Part shown: piece by piece, positions 60,411 through 64,000 of the stretch | How positions within the stretch are numbered: the stretch's first letter is position 1 | How the letters are laid out: every line of letters starts with the position of its first letter | Assembly: GCA_000442125.1 (NCBI GenBank) | Contig: KE546972.1 | Span: forward strand, 394,022-458,021 | From: Opeltia flavorubescens | Lineage: Eukaryota; Ascomycota; Lecanoromycetes; Teloschistales; Teloschistaceae | DNA: 64,000 bases | Direction of reading: 5' to 3' | Translations under genes and position numbers: made by a program | The notes under the pieces: generated by a model | The model's database searches: none | The model's input: only the letters and a program-made list of their open reading frames with translations | Told to the model about the DNA's origin: nothing

Positions 60411-63240
60411 ATGGGTCAAACCACTTCATCAGAGAGAAATCGACCTTCAAACTCCCCACGCCAGGAACTCAGGCAATTCTCTCGGCGCTTACGACATGGA
60501 CAGGCACAAGGTACGGCTCCCACTCTAGGACAACCATCAAGCTCAGGGAATACACCCGCTACCGGTAGTCGGTTTCAGGCCAGACAACGTCCAGAAAGGC
60601 CACGGCCATTCGCGACTTTCAGCAGACAAATTTCAGCTCAGTCAATTCCTGTCAGAGATAGTCTAGGACATGGGCGAGACATCCCGACACAGGATCGTAT
60701 CTTCTATCAGCAGCAAGAAGAACGTCCTTTGGTTCATATGGAAGAGCTTGGTATGAGGAATGCTCCAATAACCCACATTACGGCTTCGCCCATGCCAAGG
60801 AGACAATCAACTATCTCACGCCTAACTTCTAGGATTATACCGCGTTCTGAGGTCTATGACATTTCAAGAACCGAGGAGGAAAGCAACATAGAGGTCCGTC
60901 CGCTGCGGAGGAGATTTTCTGAGAGGTTGTCTCCACGAGCAGAAGAAGCCAATACAAATCCAAGCAGCCGTCGTTTCTCGGTGCTGGGCTCCCTTACGAG
61001 AGTTCCATCATTGAGCTCTCGTCCGAGACGGCGAAGGGAAATCGCTCCAATATCTGGGCCCTTCCCACTTGTACTTGATGGGTCAACGCCCGCACCAAAC
61101 TTCATCTCCAACTTCACAGATGATCCAGCAATTGCAGATAGCTCACTTTCGGGTCAGCAAGCTTCACGAGCTCAACTTTGGCCTTCGCCTGCTCGAACCT
61201 CGAGATTATCCCGTGTCAGGCATTCTCTTACTTTACCGTTCGAAAGTATGCGTCCTCTATCACGTCACATCTTGGCCGGAGACTACAGCGGTAGAACCCC
61301 ACCTGAGCGACCATCCAGATCTTTCGACCCCGCAGATCCTGATTATTTGCTGCCGCCTCTTGCTGTAGCTGATACAAGACTGGATATGGACAACTCAGTA
61401 CTGCAGTCACGGATACCTGAAGATGGAGAGCAAGCAGCACAGAGCCTTGTTCCGGCAGTCCAAGCTTCGCAGAGTCAGCCTTCTGGATCTGATCGATGGC
61501 CTGACCGCGGCTCTGAAATTGGTCGAGAACCCCGGCGGATGCCTAACATGCTTCGAGGAAGGTCCAGCAGGTTGATAAGACGTCAAGATGAGGGGCCACT
61601 GCCTCGTATATTACATCTTGCTGCTGTTGCAATCGCTGCTCAGCTCTCAGGTAACCCAGAACAAGCAATTACCAATCTGCAAGCTGTGGGGCAAGATGGA
61701 TTCGACGACAGCTTGAATAATCTATTCCAAACACTACATGACGCAACTGATACAGTGAACAGTACGCCGACAACGAACGGCCCCAGCGAATCGACGGCTT
61801 CGCTTGGCTCACTTCCTCCATTAAATTTTCTACGTGTCTTTCGTTTCGTGAACACAAATCAGGACCCCGATACACACACTAACGGCTCGAGACCCGAAAG
61901 TCAGCTTGCTGGAGAAAGTGGCAGAAACCCGCCTCCATTCGACGAAGACGCATCTGATGGTCCTGATGGTCGGACGGTGACTCTTGTGGTTGTTGGCGTT
62001 CGCTCTGTACCTTCGGATCATGTTGGAAACGAAGAAGTTGCTACCCCTGGACCAGGCCTGGAAGCTCTACTCAATATGCCCCTCCCTACGGCAACTCCGC
62101 CGAATCTCTTCCGTGGCGCTGGATCAGGGAGTTTCCTTCGCCGCTCTGATGGAAGGTCCAGGTTGCCTAGACCTCGTCGAGCATCAATAGGCGGAGTGAC
62201 CCCGTTCCCAGCGAGCCACAGCCGGCAAAGGCAGCAACGTTTCAATACGAGCCCCAATGCTTCTGGACTCTCTACCCCAGGCACGATGTCTGGATCGGTC
62301 TCTACCGTATCCGATCTGGCGTCAGGCTCGCACCCACCACCATCTACTCCTGCTGATTTTGGTATGTCACCTTATGCATCAGGAGCAACGACTCCAAGTC
62401 GGCGCCCATCCTCGGCTTCAGCTTTACACCAATCACCCGTTAGCACCCGGGATATGGCATACTCGCCGCCGGATGATCCTAGTCCTCCAAGTTCAAACCA
62501 AACTACCCCTCACCCCGTTCATCAACGACGTAGGAGCGACTCTGAATTTGCGCGACATCGGAATCTTGGTGCTGGCGCGGCGCGGCGGAATGGCGTCGTC
62601 GCACCGGATGGTGTTGAAGCTGATAACAACATGGCGTCTGGTAGTCGGAGCTGGTTGATTTATGTTGTAGGCACTAACATTTCCGAAAATCATCCTGCAC
62701 TCACCACTCCAAGCCTTTTCACCGATGTAAGTGTGGTACCCGAAATTCCCTGAGGGCTTATAAGTATTAATGGACTTACACTTCCCGTTTTAGAATCCTA
62801 CTTATGAGGACATGCTCTTGCTCTCGTCGCTACTCGGTCCAGCGAGGCCGCCCGTCGCCAGCCGCGAAGATGTGGCCTCAGCGCCTGGTGTCTACCAGAT
62901 ACGAAAAAGTGCAGGCACGATCGTTGCAGTAGCGCTCCAGGGCATCGAGCAAGTCACCATCGCAAGTGGCGAGCGTTGTCTCGTGTGCCTTTGCGACTAC
63001 GAAATCGACGAGGAGGTACGGCGGCTCAACAAGTGCAAACATCTCTTTCACAGAGAGTGCATTGATCAGGTACGTAAACTCACGTTCTTATGGCATGTGG
63101 CTTTTTGTGAGTCACTCTAATTGCTATATTAGTGGCTCACGACCGGCCGTAACTCTTGTCCACTTTGCCGCAGCCAAGGAGTCGACGAATCGATTTCCAG
63201 TCAGCCCGAGCAGCCCGGGGCTTCTTCCACTCCTATATGA
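60411..63240 (+). CDS. RING-H2 zinc finger protein, probable E3 ubiquitin ligase (899 aa)
   Basis: Exons are 60411-62726, 62794-63069 and 63133-63240 (2700 nt), introns of 67 and 63 bp. The protein starts MGQTTSSE, which fits an N-myristoylation signal (Gly2, Ser/Thr at position 6), so membrane anchoring is likely. Residues about 10-770 are disordered, Ser/Arg/Pro-rich, with many RxxS sites. The C-terminus carries a C3H2C3 RING-H2 finger: Cys834, 837, 853, His855, His858, Cys861, Cys873, Cys876, with the intron at 63070 falling inside it just before Trp865, a residue that contacts E2 enzymes in known RINGs. There is no transmembrane segment. Substrates unknown. The large disordered body with a C-terminal RING is found across Pezizomycotina. 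Confidence 0.88.
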
Positions 63241-64000
63241 TTTTCGAGACATCTTCGCGGACTTGCTGGACGCTCTTCCACTTTCACAGTACACATTCCA
63301 TCAAGGATCTTTGCTTGGTCATCTGCATTGCATAACCGGGGGGGATGGCGCTGGGGAGATCCTCAGACATACATGAACAGGATCTGCGACGAGGAGGCCT
63401 TCCTTTTTTTTAACGATACACTCAGGCATGGTACGTAGCGATGTACGATAGGGATGATCGTGGGGCAATTGAGCACTTTGCACGATATTCCTTCACGAAG
63501 CTCATGTGGGCGAGTTGTATAGATACCCTAGGATGATCATCTTCGGAATCATGAGATATTTATCATAGTTTTGACTTCTACTTGTCGAGCTATGCATTCA
63601 ACCGAAACCGTCCATATAGAAATGTCCGTGTACGCAGTATCCCTATCTTACGCCAGCCAGACTGAACTCCTTATATTGCTTAACGCCATCTGCCCACCCG
63701 CTTTGAATCTTGAACCTCACACGACCTATGCCACTCCATCTCCCTAGCTCAACTTCTTCCTTCCCATACTCTTCCAATCCGACCCCAGTCACGAACCGTG
63801 CACGAATTTCGGTCGTAAAGTCGAGCTCTGGGGCTTAACAAGCGGGTGCCACTGTGCCATGAATACGATCGCTGTTTGAGGAATTGTCAGCCTATTGTCT
63901 TTCCCTTCCTTCTGTCTTTCCCTTCCTTCTGTCTTCTCTTCCCTCGGTTTTCCTTCGATTCTCCTCATGGTCCCTTCTCTATATATCTTTCTTTCTCCTC
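63241..64000. other. Downstream intergenic region with a pyrimidine repeat
   Basis: No gene seen. Near the end a 17-bp unit GTCTTTCCCTTCCTTCT occurs twice in tandem (63897-63930), followed by more CT-rich sequence and TATATATC at about 63980, resembling the promoter/leader of a gene that would start beyond the window. Confidence 0.5.

Overview
Nuclear DNA of a filamentous ascomycete (Pezizomycotina). The signs are 46-117 bp introns with GTRNGT/NAG sites inside most genes, fungal-only families (fungal rhodopsin-like membrane proteins, a Zn2Cys6 regulator with a Fungal_trans_2-type body, an Ecm11 C-terminal domain), and a 24.5 kb AT-rich block that looks like saturated repeat-induced point mutation (RIP). 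The class (for example Leotiomycetes or Dothideomycetes) cannot be fixed from what I can see. All gene models below were built by hand from splice sites and reading frames; exon sums are divisible by three in every multi-exon model.

Layout. 1-13.04 kb is gene-poor accessory sequence: two paralogous rhodopsin-like membrane protein genes pointing away from each other (2271-3489 minus, 6714-8054 plus) around 3.2 kb of decayed sequence, a carboxylesterase (9333-11257), and an Ala/Gln-rich coiled-coil gene of unknown function (12088-12696). 13.05-37.56 kb is the AT-rich block with almost no CpA/TpG. It holds one recognisable Ty3/Gypsy chromovirus fossil (14618-23914, two 295-bp LTRs, polypurine tract, gag, protease, RT, RNase H, integrase and chromodomain remains) and about 13.6 kb of unreadable relics. 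37.56-38.76 kb is a transition with a run of five small hairpins. 38.76-42.84 kb holds a GMC oxidoreductase and a third rhodopsin-like gene sharing a 611-bp divergent promoter.

42.84-64 kb is ordinary housekeeping sequence: ECM11 (minus) and YIP4 (plus) with a shared promoter; an FG-containing RanBP1-domain protein of the Yrb2/RanBP3 or Nup2 type; the HRQ1 DNA helicase; a Zn2Cys6 transcription factor; an Rrn11-type RNA polymerase I initiation factor; and a large RING-H2 protein with an N-myristoylation-type start.

How they fit. The core genes serve unrelated jobs (meiotic chromosomes, Golgi traffic, nuclear export, DNA repair, rRNA transcription, ubiquitylation). The accessory genes (esterase, flavin oxidoreductase, three 7-TM proteins) lie on both sides of the AT block, but no polyketide, peptide or terpene backbone gene is present, so I do not call a metabolic cluster. 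I found no tRNA, rRNA or CRISPR, and no convincing new multi-gene system. The oddest signals are the CpA-specific erasure with CpG kept, the two LTRs unequally eroded, the minisatellite arrays inside the retroelement's 3' segment, and the hairpin series at 37.80-37.96 kb.
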